Below, one piece after another: positions 9,223 through 18,757 of a DNA stretch of 64,000 nt. Made by a program: the position numbers and the translations under genes. Origin of the DNA: Ignavibacteria bacterium (lineage in GTDB: Bacteria; Bacteroidota; Ignavibacteria; Kapaibacteriales; UBA2268); contig JAERMQ010000008.1 in NCBI GenBank assembly GCA_016844745.1, positions 1 through 64,000 on the forward strand, given 5' to 3'. The notes beneath the pieces are model-generated. The model was not told the DNA's origin. It worked only from the letters and a program-made list of their open reading frames with translations, and ran no database searches. Position 1 is the first letter of the stretch, and each line of letters begins with the position of its first letter.

Positions 9223-10722
9223 CTATTTATATTTTACAAAGCAATAAACCTGGCTTGCTCCGTTGGAGCTGCCTGCTACTGCAAAATAACCGCCTGCCGA
9301 CAAATTTTTAATTGAAAATGATTGCGTGGAAGTATTATATGAAGGTGAATATGCGGCAGCTAAAGCGCCCTGCAAATCATATATCTTCAGGGATTGGAGC
9401 TGCATCCCGTTTTTTTCCGGTTCTACGGATAAGTAATCTTCGCTTGTTTTGAAAATAAAATCCGATATAGGTTGTTCATTCTCAGAATAGGCGACATCGG
9501 ATATTACGTTCGAAACCGGATAGAAATTACCATCAGTACCGATGCAAGTTGCATCATCGGCACGAAGGGTTGGTACTTGAGATGTATTATTTTCCGATTC
9601 GTATATAATCTTCAATAAAGTTCCGGTGCCGAAAGATGGATTTTGCGGGGTTGATGTTCCGATTGCAAAGCTTATTACTTGATTTTTTTCTTCCAAATTA
9701 TAATAAAGCATCGTATGTTCAGGGTCAAAGAAATTACCCGGTTCCACACCTGATATTTTTACATCGGAAGGTAATCCGTCAATTGAAATATTTCCTGCAA
9801 TACCAAGGCAAGGCTCATTAGAATTAACACTAACCGGTAGAATATTTGATTTTGCATTTCTTTCGATTTTATTCCAAAGCTTGCCGTTATCAGTAGATGG
9901 AACAATAGATGATGTTGCGGTATCTGTTTTGCCGAAGTTATAATCTACTACTAAAATATCATTTTGGGTCACAATGCCGTTTCCATCGCAATCCGAACGC
10001 ATGGCTGCTGCATTGTCCCAGGTAAGCACCAATTGCTTTGACCAATGGGTGCTTGCATTGACCCTTTTGAACTGCCGCATTGTCTTTTTAGCCTGTGCAT
10101 CATTTGTGAAAAACTTAACTATTTCACCCCAATCCTTTGAATCTACAATTCTATTATTATCAGCATCACCCGGTAATACCATTTCAAAACCATGAATGGT
10201 GAAAGAATAAGCCTTATCAGCTAATGTTACGGACTTCTGGGCGCCGGTAGAATCAACTAAATGAGCGCTGATTTCTTTAAAACTTAAATTAAAGTTCCCC
10301 TTGGATTTTGCTTTAGGTGTAACAACAAATTCAACATGGGCTATCATCGGGTTATTAAATCCTGTTTTAACGTCGGCTGGCAATAAATTTACAACAATAT
10401 TCAGATTATTCACTTCGGGAGTAGTATCCTTGACTTCATGCCAATTTAATGCTGATTTAGGGAATGAATCAGCCGGCTTCTGAACATCAGAAAGTATTAT
10501 CGTCGACATGTTATCATATTGCATTTGGAAAATTGCCGAATAACAACCCTTTATATTATCGATTTTAACATCGACACCGAAGATGTAAGTAGCCGTTATA
10601 AAACCGGAACGGGCAGAATCTACATCGGTTCTCTTGATAGATATTGATTGTGCAGCTAAATCCTGTTGGAACAGAATTTTTACTGCTAAAATCAAAATTA
10701 GTGATATTACTATTCTTTTCAT
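9223..10722 (-). CDS. Secreted protein with dockerin-type calcium repeats and sorting domain
   Basis: A 499-residue exported protein (signal peptide ~1-24, ending LAAQ). Residues ~30-160 look like a cohesin/carbohydrate-binding beta-sandwich. Two EF-hand-like dockerin loops follow: PGDADNNRIVDSKDW (~185) and SDCDGNGIVTQNDI (~245). A second beta-sandwich region comes next and the last ~75 residues form a Por-type C-terminal domain (SLKIYDLQGALAAAYSP to FVKYK). The two dockerin loops are separated by ~45 residues, unlike a compact cellulosomal dockerin, so type assignment is tentative. Likely surface-attached or secreted; ligand unknown. Confidence 0.65.
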   Translation of the reverse strand: MKRIVISLILILAVKILFQQDLAAQSISIKRTDVDSARSGFITATYIFGVDVKIDNIKGCYSAIFQMQYDNMSTIILSDVQKPADSFPKSALNWHEVKDTTPEVNNLNIVVNLLPADVKTGFNNPMIAHVEFVVTPKAKSKGNFNLSFKEISAHLVDSTGAQKSVTLADKAYSFTIHGFEMVLPGDADNNRIVDSKDWGEIVKFFTNDAQAKKTMRQFKRVNASTHWSKQLVLTWDNAAAMRSDCDGNGIVTQNDILVVDYNFGKTDTATSSIVPSTDNGKLWNKIERNAKSNILPVSVNSNEPCLGIAGNISIDGLPSDVKISGVEPGNFFDPEHTMLYYNLEEKNQVISFAIGTSTPQNPSFGTGTLLKIIYESENNTSQVPTLRADDATCIGTDGNFYPVSNVISDVAYSENEQPISDFIFKTSEDYLSVEPEKNGMQLQSLKIYDLQGALAAAYSPSYNTSTQSFSIKNLSAGGYFAVAGSSNGASQVYCFVKYK

Positions 10723-10746
10723 CTTTATACTTTTAATTTGTTATAA

Positions 10747-10781
10747 CAAATATAATAAAATTTAGCAATGAATATGCCAAA
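10747..10781 (-). promoter_or_regulatory. Candidate Bacteroidota-type promoter of the dockerin gene
   Basis: On the minus strand TATATTTG (10747-10754) matches the TAnnTTTG -7 consensus, with TTTG about 23 bases upstream as a -33 box. The spacing is slightly long, and the start codon lies about 25 bases downstream. Confidence 0.4.
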
Positions 10782-10901
10782 AAAGTAAAATTTCAATTTA
10801 ATAATTTTAAATCAAAATTTTGTTTAATATCAAATACTTCATAAATTGCATTTCTTTTTGAGTAACTTATACGATTTTAAACATTTTTTACGGTATTGAT
10901 T

Positions 10902-12587
10902 ATGGAAATTACAACACAATTTAAAGAAGATGTATGGCAACGCCAAAAGGGGATGTGTGGAATTTGCGGACAGAAACTTGAGGATTCCAACGGGAATACA
11001 GATAATTACGATTTCAAAAATTTTAGTAACACCGGGCTGGACGGCTTGGCATCTCATTGGATTTTACTTTGCAAACTATGCAATCACAATTCGGGAAATA
11101 ATGATTCTACCTATTTCAATTCAAAAAAATATTTATATCCTTATGCTAATTTTGAAGATTATCCGATGGATACCGCAACCGACGAAATCAATGCGGATTT
11201 TCAGAATTGCCTTAGCGCAGTTGCAGCATCGGTGGATTTGCGGATTGCCCGGAATATTTTAAAAGAAGCAGTCCAGGTATTCAAAACGGTTAATATTCTC
11301 GGTGAACGCCGCGAATTGCTGCAAAACCTCCTTAATAGCGCCAATGATGACTTGAATCGCCGCCAGTTGGAGGAATTCGAGAAATTCGAGCACGAAGCCA
11401 ATTCCAATTTTGAGCAGATTAAATCAAAGCTCGATGAAATCGCTACCGGAGTCGAGGAAACTAAGGATTTCAAGCAGCTCCGCGAAAATATTATCGGAGT
11501 AAAAAATTCATTAAACGAATATAAATTAAAACGCGAACAGCGCGAAGACATTATTTTGACCATAAATAAAATCTTTGAAAGGCTCAATAAACGCCAATCT
11601 GAAGAATGGGAAAAATACGAAATGGAATGTAGCGAGAATTTCTTTAATTTAAAGAAAGTCGTTGAAGAAGCCGTTGAAATATGCGATACCACAACAAATT
11701 TCAAGCAAGCCCGCGAAAATCTTATTGCTATTCAGGGAAAAATAAAAGAACTCAAACTAAAAAAAGACCAAAGGGAAGAATTATTCGGGAAAATAAGGAA
11801 TTGCTTCGATGTGCTGAATAAACGCCAATCGGAAAACCGGGAAGAATATGAAGCGGAATGTACTCAAAATTATGATAAATTGAAGACCATGATTGACGAG
11901 GCTGTAGTTTTTGCAACCAACATGACTAATTTCAAACAATCGAGGGATGCTTTGATTTCGGCTCAATCCGCAATCAAAGGAGTAAGACTGAAAAAAGACC
12001 AGCGCGAAGAGCTATTTAATAAAATTCGCGAAACCTTCGATGTTCTTAATAAACAGCAATCCGAAGAAAGGGATGAGTACGAAAAGGAATGTGATGAAAA
12101 CTTTGCAAAACTCTCGGAAAAAGTTCAGGAAGCTTTCGATAATGTAGCCAAATCATCCGATTTTACTCAAATCCGTGACCAGCTCATTGCAATTCAAAGC
12201 GAAGTTAAAATATTAAAACTTAAAAAAAATCAGCGAAACGACCTCTTTGCAAAAATCCGTGAAGCCTTTGACTCATTTGATAGAAAGCGGAAGGATTACC
12301 GGGATAAAGTAAAGACTGAAAAGCAGTCAAAATTCGAAGCAATTATTACCAATCTGGAAAATAAAATCCTTCGTATCGATGAATCAATCATCCGTGATAA
12401 GGAAGCACTCGAACAGCAGACAGCTAAACTTGCAGAAGTACGAACCGGTGATAAGGAAGAAGAAATCAAAACAGAAATCAATGAAAAAATTACAGCAATT
12501 CAGGAGCGAATTACCGATAAACAAAAAACTATTGTTGAAACTCGCAACAGGATTGATGATATCGGTAATGAAATGAAGAAATTATAA
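10902..12587 (+). CDS. Cysteine-cluster (HNH-like) protein with five DUF349-like helical repeats
   Basis: A 561-residue protein from the ATG at 10902 (a TTG two codons upstream is also open). The N-terminus has CxxC...CxxCxH (C19, C22, C57, C60, H62; LLCKLCNHNSG), like the Zn-binding core of an HNH nuclease, but the usual DH motif before the second cysteine pair is missing. Then come tandem helical repeats with a period of 76-77 residues, anchored by GERRELL (134), KREQRED (210), KKDQREE (287 and 364) and KKNQRND (441). They match the DUF349 pattern of long charged helices. The last ~100 residues are coiled coil. A clear terminator follows. No partner gene is adjacent. A nucleic-acid or ribosome-associated role is only a guess. 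Confidence 0.65.
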   Translation: MEITTQFKEDVWQRQKGMCGICGQKLEDSNGNTDNYDFKNFSNTGLDGLASHWILLCKLCNHNSGNNDSTYFNSKKYLYPYANFEDYPMDTATDEINADFQNCLSAVAASVDLRIARNILKEAVQVFKTVNILGERRELLQNLLNSANDDLNRRQLEEFEKFEHEANSNFEQIKSKLDEIATGVEETKDFKQLRENIIGVKNSLNEYKLKREQREDIILTINKIFERLNKRQSEEWEKYEMECSENFFNLKKVVEEAVEICDTTTNFKQARENLIAIQGKIKELKLKKDQREELFGKIRNCFDVLNKRQSENREEYEAECTQNYDKLKTMIDEAVVFATNMTNFKQSRDALISAQSAIKGVRLKKDQREELFNKIRETFDVLNKQQSEERDEYEKECDENFAKLSEKVQEAFDNVAKSSDFTQIRDQLIAIQSEVKILKLKKNQRNDLFAKIREAFDSFDRKRKDYRDKVKTEKQSKFEAIITNLENKILRIDESIIRDKEALEQQTAKLAEVRTGDKEEEIKTEINEKITAIQERITDKQKTIVETRNRIDDIGNEMKKL

Positions 12588-12609
12588 TAGAATTTATTTA
12601 AAATATTTA

Positions 12610-12648
12610 AAGAATCCGGTAACTTTGCAGAAACCGGATTTTTTTTGA
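12610..12648 (+). terminator. Rho-independent terminator
   Basis: AATCCGGT and ACCGGATT form an 8-bp stem around an ~11-base loop, followed at once by eight T residues. It lies ~25 bases after the stop of the DUF349-like gene. Confidence 0.85.
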
Positions 12649-12716
12649 CATCCAGTTGGATGGAATAACCACTAAATTATCATTCTTGCTAACGAGGCTG
12701 TTTGAAAAGTCAGGAA

Positions 12717-12796
12717 GAATGTCATTCTGCGCGAAGTGAAGAATCCAGAAGCTGCATTGAGACTGGATTCTTCACTTCGTTCAGAATGACATTCTT
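12717..12796. repeat. Dispersed palindrome, GTCATTCTG/GAAGAATCC family, copy 2
   Basis: The most complete copy: AGAATGTCATTCTG at the left and CAGAATGACATTCT at the right form the outer stem, and GAAGTGAAGAATCCAG pairs with CTGGATTCTTCACTTC inside. The gap 12588-12947 otherwise holds the terminator and the promoter of the transaldolase gene. Confidence 0.85.
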
Positions 12797-12855
12797 CTTG
12801 ATTTTTCACACAGACTCATTCGCAGCAATGTCAATTTTTTGAAATATAATTAAAA

Positions 12856-12895
12856 TTGACAAAATAAAATAATTTTTTTTCATATTTTATCTTTG
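12856..12895 (+). promoter_or_regulatory. Candidate promoter of the transaldolase gene
   Basis: TATCTTTG at 12888-12895 matches TAnnTTTG, with TTGAC at 12856-12860 upstream. The spacing is longer than consensus. It lies ~50 bases before the ATG at 12948. Confidence 0.4.
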
Positions 12896-12947
12896 TAAAT
12901 TTACTTTTTATTATTAATTTATTTAATAAATTATTTAGGGTAAAATA

Positions 12948-13622
12948 ATGGAACTTTACGTCGACAGCGCTAATATCGAACACATTCGCCATGCAGCCTC
13001 ACTTGGAATTATTTCCGGTGTAACAACCAACCCGTCTTTACTTGCAAAGGAAGACCCGTCGGTTGACCCGAAAACGAGAATTCTTGAAATACATAAACTT
13101 GTCGGGGGACACCTGTCTGTTGAGGTAAATTCAACTGATACCGAAGGTATGCTTAGGGAAGCAGACGAGATTTTGTCTTGGTTCCCAGAGGCAACCATTA
13201 AAATACCAATGATTCCTGCCGGACTTGCTGCGGTAAGCAAACTTGCTTCTCAAGAAATACCGACAAACGTCACCTTAGTTTTCAGCCCGACTCAGGCAAT
13301 AGCAGCAGCCAATGCCGGCGCTACTTATGTGTCAGTATTTATGGGAAGGTTAGATGATATTTCGGTCAACAGTGTCGATGTATTGGATGAAATTTGCGAA
13401 ATCTGGGAAGTTCAGGGATATGAATCACTAATCATAGCAGCATCCATCAGGCATCCGATACATATTGTTGAAGCTGCCAAATCAGGCGCCGACATTGCAA
13501 CGGTACCTTATAAAGTATTGATTCAGTCTTTATCTCATCCGCAGACCGATGCAGGATTGAAGCAGTTTTTATCGGATTATGAAAAAATGAATGTGGAAAT
13601 GAAGAAGGCTATAGTTATTTAG
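12948..13622 (+). CDS. tal: Transaldolase (short, TalC/fructose-6-phosphate aldolase-like)
   Basis: A 224-residue TIM-barrel enzyme of the short transaldolase group. It transfers a dihydroxyacetone unit between sugar phosphates in the non-oxidative pentose phosphate pathway; the close relative FSA cleaves fructose 6-phosphate instead. The family start ELYVDSAN, the GVTTNPSLL loop and the Schiff-base lysine K85 (ATIKIPM) are all present, as is the AASIRHP strand. Length is normal. It stands alone between a terminator/palindrome and a tandem octamer region. Whether it acts as transaldolase or aldolase cannot be settled by eye. Confidence 0.92.
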   Translation: MELYVDSANIEHIRHAASLGIISGVTTNPSLLAKEDPSVDPKTRILEIHKLVGGHLSVEVNSTDTEGMLREADEILSWFPEATIKIPMIPAGLAAVSKLASQEIPTNVTLVFSPTQAIAAANAGATYVSVFMGRLDDISVNSVDVLDEICEIWEVQGYESLIIAASIRHPIHIVEAAKSGADIATVPYKVLIQSLSHPQTDAGLKQFLSDYEKMNVEMKKAIVI

Positions 13623-13763
13623 GCTTTTAGGCTTTTAGGTAAAAATAATAGTAGTCTAACTACTTTATAAATAAAAACTTAAATGAGACCTTTGATAGTC
13701 AGAATTTTTGCTGGTTTGAAAAAAAGCCTAAAAGCCTAAAAGCCTAAAAGCCTAAAAGCCTAA
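13620..13763. repeat. Inverted octamer arrays (AAAAGCCT)
   Basis: Two and a half copies of AGGCTTTT (13620-13640) face about five copies of its complement AAAAGCCT (13723-13762). The arrays can pair to form a long stem around ~80 bases and sit directly after the transaldolase stop. Confidence 0.8.
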
Positions 13764-13809
13764 GAAGGGAGTTTACAAATATTTTAAATAATAATTATAT
13801 TATTGAAAA

Positions 13810-14400
13810 TTGAGTAGTATCAGCGTCGAAGATGTACTTAATGCCTATAAAAACGGATATTTCCCGATGGCGGAACCGGAAACGGGAGAGATATATTGGT
13901 ATTCGCCGGACCCAAGAGCAATATTTCCCCTGGGAACATTGAATTCACCGCGCTTGATTAAGCAAATTATTAAGCATGGCATTTTTAACTTTAAGATTGA
14001 TACGGTTTTCGGCGAAGTCATTGAAGCCTGCGCCAGGAGAGATGATTCGTGGATTTCCGATGAAATTATCAGACTTTATCGTAAATTGCACGAAGCCGGT
14101 TATGCACATTCCGTAGAGGCATGGCATGAGGGTGAATTAGTCGGTGGTTTGTATGGAGTATCAATCGGAGGCGCTTTTTTCGGGGAATCGATGTTTTACA
14201 AAATAAGCAATGCTTCGAAAGCGTGTTTTTATGTATTGTGCGAGCATTTGAAAAAAAGAAACTTCATTTTACTTGACTCGCAATTTATGAATTATTTCAC
14301 TCAAAGCCTCGGTGCTATTGAGATTCCGAAGCGGGATTATATTTTAACATTAAAAAAAGCTTTGCAGTTGCAGGTTGGATTCAACGATGAAATATTTTAA
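13810..14400 (+). CDS. aat: Leucyl/phenylalanyl-tRNA-protein transferase
   Basis: A 196-residue enzyme that adds Leu or Phe from aminoacyl-tRNA to proteins with N-terminal Arg or Lys, marking them for ClpS/ClpAP degradation (N-degron pathway) in the cytoplasm. Family signatures: NGYFPMAE near the N-terminus, WYSPDPRAIFPL, DSWISDEII, VEAWHEGELVGGLYGVSIGGAFFGESMF and the ending FILLDSQFMN. The start is a TTG at 13810; no in-frame ATG precedes the conserved region. Slightly shorter than the E. coli enzyme at both ends but complete in the GNAT-like core. Confidence 0.95.
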   Translation: MSSISVEDVLNAYKNGYFPMAEPETGEIYWYSPDPRAIFPLGTLNSPRLIKQIIKHGIFNFKIDTVFGEVIEACARRDDSWISDEIIRLYRKLHEAGYAHSVEAWHEGELVGGLYGVSIGGAFFGESMFYKISNASKACFYVLCEHLKKRNFILLDSQFMNYFTQSLGAIEIPKRDYILTLKKALQLQVGFNDEIF

Positions 14401-14437
14401 ATTTTATTATATTGATTTCATTCTAAATATGAAAAAA

Positions 14438-14512
14438 ATTCCAAAGTACAACTTTGGAATTAGTATATCACTTGATATCTCATTCCAAAATTCGGATTTT
14501 GGAATGTAATTA
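14438..14512. repeat. Double-hairpin repeat, copy 1
   Basis: Two adjacent hairpins: ATTCCAAAGT/ACTTTGGAAT and ATTCCAAAA/TTTTGGAAT, joined by ~20 bases. A second copy with the same order and linker is at 35896-35970. Confidence 0.8.
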
Positions 14513-14582
14513 TTTTTAAAAAATACTTTTTAAAATGAACTCAATTTTGACAAAAAAATAGGCAATAAATAAATTGAAAACT

Positions 14583-16469
14583 ATGAAAATATTTTTTAAA
14601 ACAGCCATATTATTCGTAACACTTTCACTTGTGTTTGAGGGTTGTTCCTTAATGCGCAGAAATGAGCCGAAGGAGTTGATGTGTCCCGTACCGTCGCAGG
14701 GATGCAAGCATGGTAAATGGCAAGGACTTACACTTGATACCACTCCCGATGCCGGCAAGCTTACCGGATTTTATTATCGCATCGTCCCGGTCAGGCAAAT
14801 AAATTCCGTTAATGATGAGTGGAGCCTTTCGTTTGTTAACAAAAAAACTGCTGCTTTGAATTTTACGGATAATAATCGTCAACGCCTTATGATTACCCGC
14901 ATGGCAGCGCCGGATAGATTCGTTACCGAATCGGGAATGTATATTCCAAAAGACGGCAACTTAGGAGCTTTGTCTGTGGTAAATGATCTGGCAATTTTTG
15001 CTTCTTCGCCCATACCGGAATTTTCTTCAGGTGAAGGTGTTACAGATACTGCAAAAAGAGAAAACCGGGAATTCAAAATACCACTTCCAAATGAACAAAT
15101 TACCGGAAACAGCAATATCTTTGAAGGAAAAATAAAGGAAAATCGAATTTCGGATGTTCATCCGGTATCCGAGTTCCTCAACAGCGATTTTTCAACATGG
15201 GAATCCCAACCGGCTTTATTCCCTGGTGGCAATGCTTTCGTATTTGCATCAGACCGAAGCGGAGGCGAGGGTGGAACCGACCTTTGGTTTTCATACAGGA
15301 CTAAGGACGGAGGATGGAGCGACCCAATCAATTGCGGCGATGAAATTAATTCCAAATGCGACGAAATTACTCCTTTCATTTCAACCGATGGAAAAACAAT
15401 TTACTTCTCATCCAATGGGCATGAAACGGTGGGAGGTTATGATATTTTTTCAGCCGAAATTAAACAGGAATTAATTTCCGATATAAAAAATAAAAAAGTA
15501 TCTGATTCAAAAAGCAAAGTATATTTCGATAAAATAAAAAACCTGCGCGCTCCTTTGAATACAGTTGCAGACGAGCTATTTCCAAGCTGTCCGGATGATT
15601 GCGATTCTTTGTTTTATTTCTCATCCAATCAATCAACCGGAGAATCGAACATGCTTATGATGCGGGGGGGCTTTGATATTTACCTTCGCGAAAAATTGAT
15701 TCTGCATGAAAAATTCAAAGATAAGCCTGTAGTAAGGAAAGCGCCGGAAATTGAATTTGCCGAACCTGTAATTAAACCCGATGCCCCGAAAATTGATAAA
15801 TGCCCTTTCTTCCATCTAAGCGGAAAAGTGTTTCATGCAATAACAAAATTACCACTTGCTAAAGCTGAAGTAAGTATTAAAGATAATAATAAAAATGTTG
15901 TTATTAAAGAGATGAAAACAGATGCCAACGGCATTTTCAGGCTCGACCTCGATAAAGGTACGGAATATGAAGTAACTGCAAGTTCCGAAGATTTGTTTTT
16001 TGACTCCTATTCTTTTAACGTTGAAAGGGAAGATACGATGTGCTTCCTGCATCGTGACCTGTTTGTACCGGAAAAATTAGTCTTAAGAATTAATTTCCCT
16101 TACGATAATTATACAACACCGTATAAATTTGTGCTGGACAGTAATGGTATCGAAATGGGAAGAGTCTGGGAAACCGAACTTAATTTATTGGCAGAAAATA
16201 TCAGGATGTATAATGAAAAAGTTCAGAAAATAATATTAGTCGGACATACCGATGACCAGGGTGGCATTGAGTATAATGATAAACTTGGTAAAAGGCGTGC
16301 TGATTTCGTAGTAAACGAATTAATAAAAAGAGGTATCCCCAAAGAACACTTAGAGGACAGGTCAGCCGGTAAACTCGAACCGCTGCCACAGCGTCCGGGC
16401 GAGGATATGGAGATATACAGAAAGCGGTTGCGGCGCGTTTCCTTAGAAAAAATATTCAAGAAAAAATAA
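14583..16469 (+). CDS. OmpA-family lipoprotein with PD40 repeats
   Basis: About 628 residues from the ATG at 14583 (a TTG three codons upstream is possible). The signal ends in a lipobox-like FEGC, so it is probably an outer-membrane lipoprotein. Residues ~205-295 hold PD40 blades (FASDRSGGEGGTDLWFS, YFSSNGHETVGGYDIF). Residues ~425-490 are a carboxypeptidase-regulatory/CNA-like beta-sandwich. The C-terminal ~110 residues are an OmpA peptidoglycan-binding domain (ILVGHTDDQGG, YNDKLGKRRADFV). This order is typical of PorE-like proteins that tie T9SS parts to peptidoglycan, a plausible but unproven role. It ends two bases before the penicillin-binding protein gene, so both envelope genes likely form an operon. 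Confidence 0.85.
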   Translation: MKIFFKTAILFVTLSLVFEGCSLMRRNEPKELMCPVPSQGCKHGKWQGLTLDTTPDAGKLTGFYYRIVPVRQINSVNDEWSLSFVNKKTAALNFTDNNRQRLMITRMAAPDRFVTESGMYIPKDGNLGALSVVNDLAIFASSPIPEFSSGEGVTDTAKRENREFKIPLPNEQITGNSNIFEGKIKENRISDVHPVSEFLNSDFSTWESQPALFPGGNAFVFASDRSGGEGGTDLWFSYRTKDGGWSDPINCGDEINSKCDEITPFISTDGKTIYFSSNGHETVGGYDIFSAEIKQELISDIKNKKVSDSKSKVYFDKIKNLRAPLNTVADELFPSCPDDCDSLFYFSSNQSTGESNMLMMRGGFDIYLREKLILHEKFKDKPVVRKAPEIEFAEPVIKPDAPKIDKCPFFHLSGKVFHAITKLPLAKAEVSIKDNNKNVVIKEMKTDANGIFRLDLDKGTEYEVTASSEDLFFDSYSFNVEREDTMCFLHRDLFVPEKLVLRINFPYDNYTTPYKFVLDSNGIEMGRVWETELNLLAENIRMYNEKVQKIILVGHTDDQGGIEYNDKLGKRRADFVVNELIKRGIPKEHLEDRSAGKLEPLPQRPGEDMEIYRKRLRRVSLEKIFKKK

Positions 16470-16470
16470 T

Positions 16471-18732
16471 ATGACTCCATTAAAATTTGTATTATTGATA
16501 TTCATCACATTCCTGATTGCCGCCGGCGCTTTGGCATTCTATGTGAGTAGTGTACTTAACGAAGGATTGCCTTCCATTGAACAACTTGAAAATCCCAAGC
16601 AAAACCTTGCTACGCAAATTCTTTCATCCGACGGGGAACTATTGGACCATTTCTTTATCGAACGACGTGTCCCACTGGCTTATGACAGTATTCCCAAAGC
16701 ATTTATTAATGCGCTTATAGCCACCGAAGACCGTAAATTTTTCGAGCATTGGGGCGTTCATGTAAATCGTGTAGCTACGGCGGCTATAAAAAATGTATTA
16801 GCAGGACATACAAAAGAGGGCGCATCCACAATAACTATGCAGCTTGCAAGAAATTTATATACCGGCTTCGAAAACAGCCTTAGCAGAAAAATCCGCGAAG
16901 CATTTACTGCCGTACAAATCGAAAAAACATATACCAAGCAGGAAATATTGGAAATGTACACCAATACCGTGATTTTCGGTCGTGGCGCTTATGGAATACA
17001 GGTAGCAGCCAAAGCCTATTTCGATAAATCGCCTTCAGAATTAACTTTAGCCGAATGTGCATTTCTCGTTGGACTCCTGAAAAATCCTGAAAGATATAAT
17101 GGCAGAGGAGGAATGGAAATAGCGCTGACACGTCGAAATCTCGTTTTAGATATGATGCACGAGCAGCAGTTAATTAGTGATGCTCAATATATCAAAGCGT
17201 TGGATGAACCGATATTACTGAAGGCAGGAAAAGGATATCGCGGACAATCATATTTGGCTCCGCATTTCGTGGAAATGGTTCGTCAGAAACTCGGCAAGGA
17301 TTCCCGTTTGGAGGATTATGATTTGTACAGGGATGGATTAATTATTCATACGACAATTAACTCGCGGATTCAGCGCTATGCAAATCAGGCAATCGAGGAA
17401 CATTTAGCCGAATTCCAAAAACAATTCGACGCAACCTGGTCATGGCGCAACAATGCAAAATTACTCAGCGAATTGGTTGCCAAAGCCATAAGTAATCGAG
17501 CAGATTACAAAGCGGCAACCAAAGAAAAAAAGGAAGAAATATCTACCTACTATAGAAATAATAAGAAATTCATCGATTCCATCAAAAATGCTGCTACAAC
17601 TATTCAGTCTGGACTCGTTGTTATCAATCCCATGGATGGTGCGATACTTGCAATGGTTGGCGCCTCACCGAAATTTATCCGCGAACATGCCGATTTCAAA
17701 TATTCTTTGAATCATGTAACTCAAATTCAACGGCAAGCTGGTTCTTCTTTTAAACCATTCGTTTATGCATTGGCTTTGGATAACGGCATGACTCCTTCGA
17801 GTGTCGTCGAATGTGGTCCTTTTTCATATAAACTACCAAACGGTGAAGTATGGAGCCCACGGGGGGCTGCAAAAAACGGTGAGTCAACAATGACCCTCGG
17901 CGATGCGTTGCGTTTATCTATAAATACCGTTGCTGCCCGCTTAATAACATCCATAACCGATCCATTTGCGGTAATATCACTTGTCAGGCAATTGGGAATA
18001 GAATCTCCGATGAAAGCAGTACCTGCAATAGCATTAGGAGCCGGCGGCGAGGTTACTCCGCTCGAGATGACGGCAGCTTACGGCGCTTTCGATAATTATG
18101 GTTATTATGTAGAGCCGTATTTCTACAGCAAAATAGAAGACCATTTCGGGAATCCTCTTTATACAAGAAAAGAAACCGGTAAGATTACCGATGCTTTGAA
18201 GAAAGATGTTGCTATAACCCTTACAAGGATGCTGCAGAGCGTAGTCGATGCCGGTACAGGTTCAAGGGTTCGGCAGTATTTCACCGGTGTGGATGCTGCA
18301 GGTAAAACGGGAACGACGAATGAAAGCGCAGATGCCTGGTTCGTTGGATATACACCCCAACTCGTAGCAGGAGTCTGGGTTGGATTCGACGATATGCGTG
18401 TTAATTTTGACTGCATCGGTTCCGAAGGATATGCCGGAAGGGCATCAGCACCGATTTGGGGACGACTCATGGCAAAGATATATGCCGACGACCAGCTTCC
18501 GTTTAAGCAAAAGAAATTTGATTTTAACCGTTCCGATACCACAAAAGATTCAAGTCTGGTTGCATCTACTTCAAATGTGAAGCCAACACCAGCGCCTCAA
18601 ATCAAACCTGTGGACAAAAAGGAGCCTGTCAAAAAACCAGATAGTAAAGTGAAAGCAACTCCAGCCCAGAAGAATGCAGTATTCCCAAAGCTGAAAAATC
18701 AAAATACTGACGTAAAAAAGAAGGCAGGATAA
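16471..18732 (+). CDS. mrcA: Class A penicillin-binding protein 1A
   Basis: A 753-residue bifunctional peptidoglycan synthase with one N-terminal membrane helix (~5-27). The GT51 glycosyltransferase has catalytic Glu86 in EDRKFFEHWGVH, GASTITMQLARN and RKIREAFTAVQIE. The transpeptidase has S425-SFK428, S483-IN485 and K612-TG614. The ~75-residue tail is rich in Pro and Lys and low in complexity. Only one base separates it from the OmpA/PD40 gene, and a dehydrogenase gene follows after 25 bases. Confidence 0.95.
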   Translation: MTPLKFVLLIFITFLIAAGALAFYVSSVLNEGLPSIEQLENPKQNLATQILSSDGELLDHFFIERRVPLAYDSIPKAFINALIATEDRKFFEHWGVHVNRVATAAIKNVLAGHTKEGASTITMQLARNLYTGFENSLSRKIREAFTAVQIEKTYTKQEILEMYTNTVIFGRGAYGIQVAAKAYFDKSPSELTLAECAFLVGLLKNPERYNGRGGMEIALTRRNLVLDMMHEQQLISDAQYIKALDEPILLKAGKGYRGQSYLAPHFVEMVRQKLGKDSRLEDYDLYRDGLIIHTTINSRIQRYANQAIEEHLAEFQKQFDATWSWRNNAKLLSELVAKAISNRADYKAATKEKKEEISTYYRNNKKFIDSIKNAATTIQSGLVVINPMDGAILAMVGASPKFIREHADFKYSLNHVTQIQRQAGSSFKPFVYALALDNGMTPSSVVECGPFSYKLPNGEVWSPRGAAKNGESTMTLGDALRLSINTVAARLITSITDPFAVISLVRQLGIESPMKAVPAIALGAGGEVTPLEMTAAYGAFDNYGYYVEPYFYSKIEDHFGNPLYTRKETGKITDALKKDVAITLTRMLQSVVDAGTGSRVRQYFTGVDAAGKTGTTNESADAWFVGYTPQLVAGVWVGFDDMRVNFDCIGSEGYAGRASAPIWGRLMAKIYADDQLPFKQKKFDFNRSDTTKDSSLVASTSNVKPTPAPQIKPVDKKEPVKKPDSKVKATPAQKNAVFPKLKNQNTDVKKKAG

Positions 18733-18757
18733 GTAATTATAAATAATAAATAAAATT

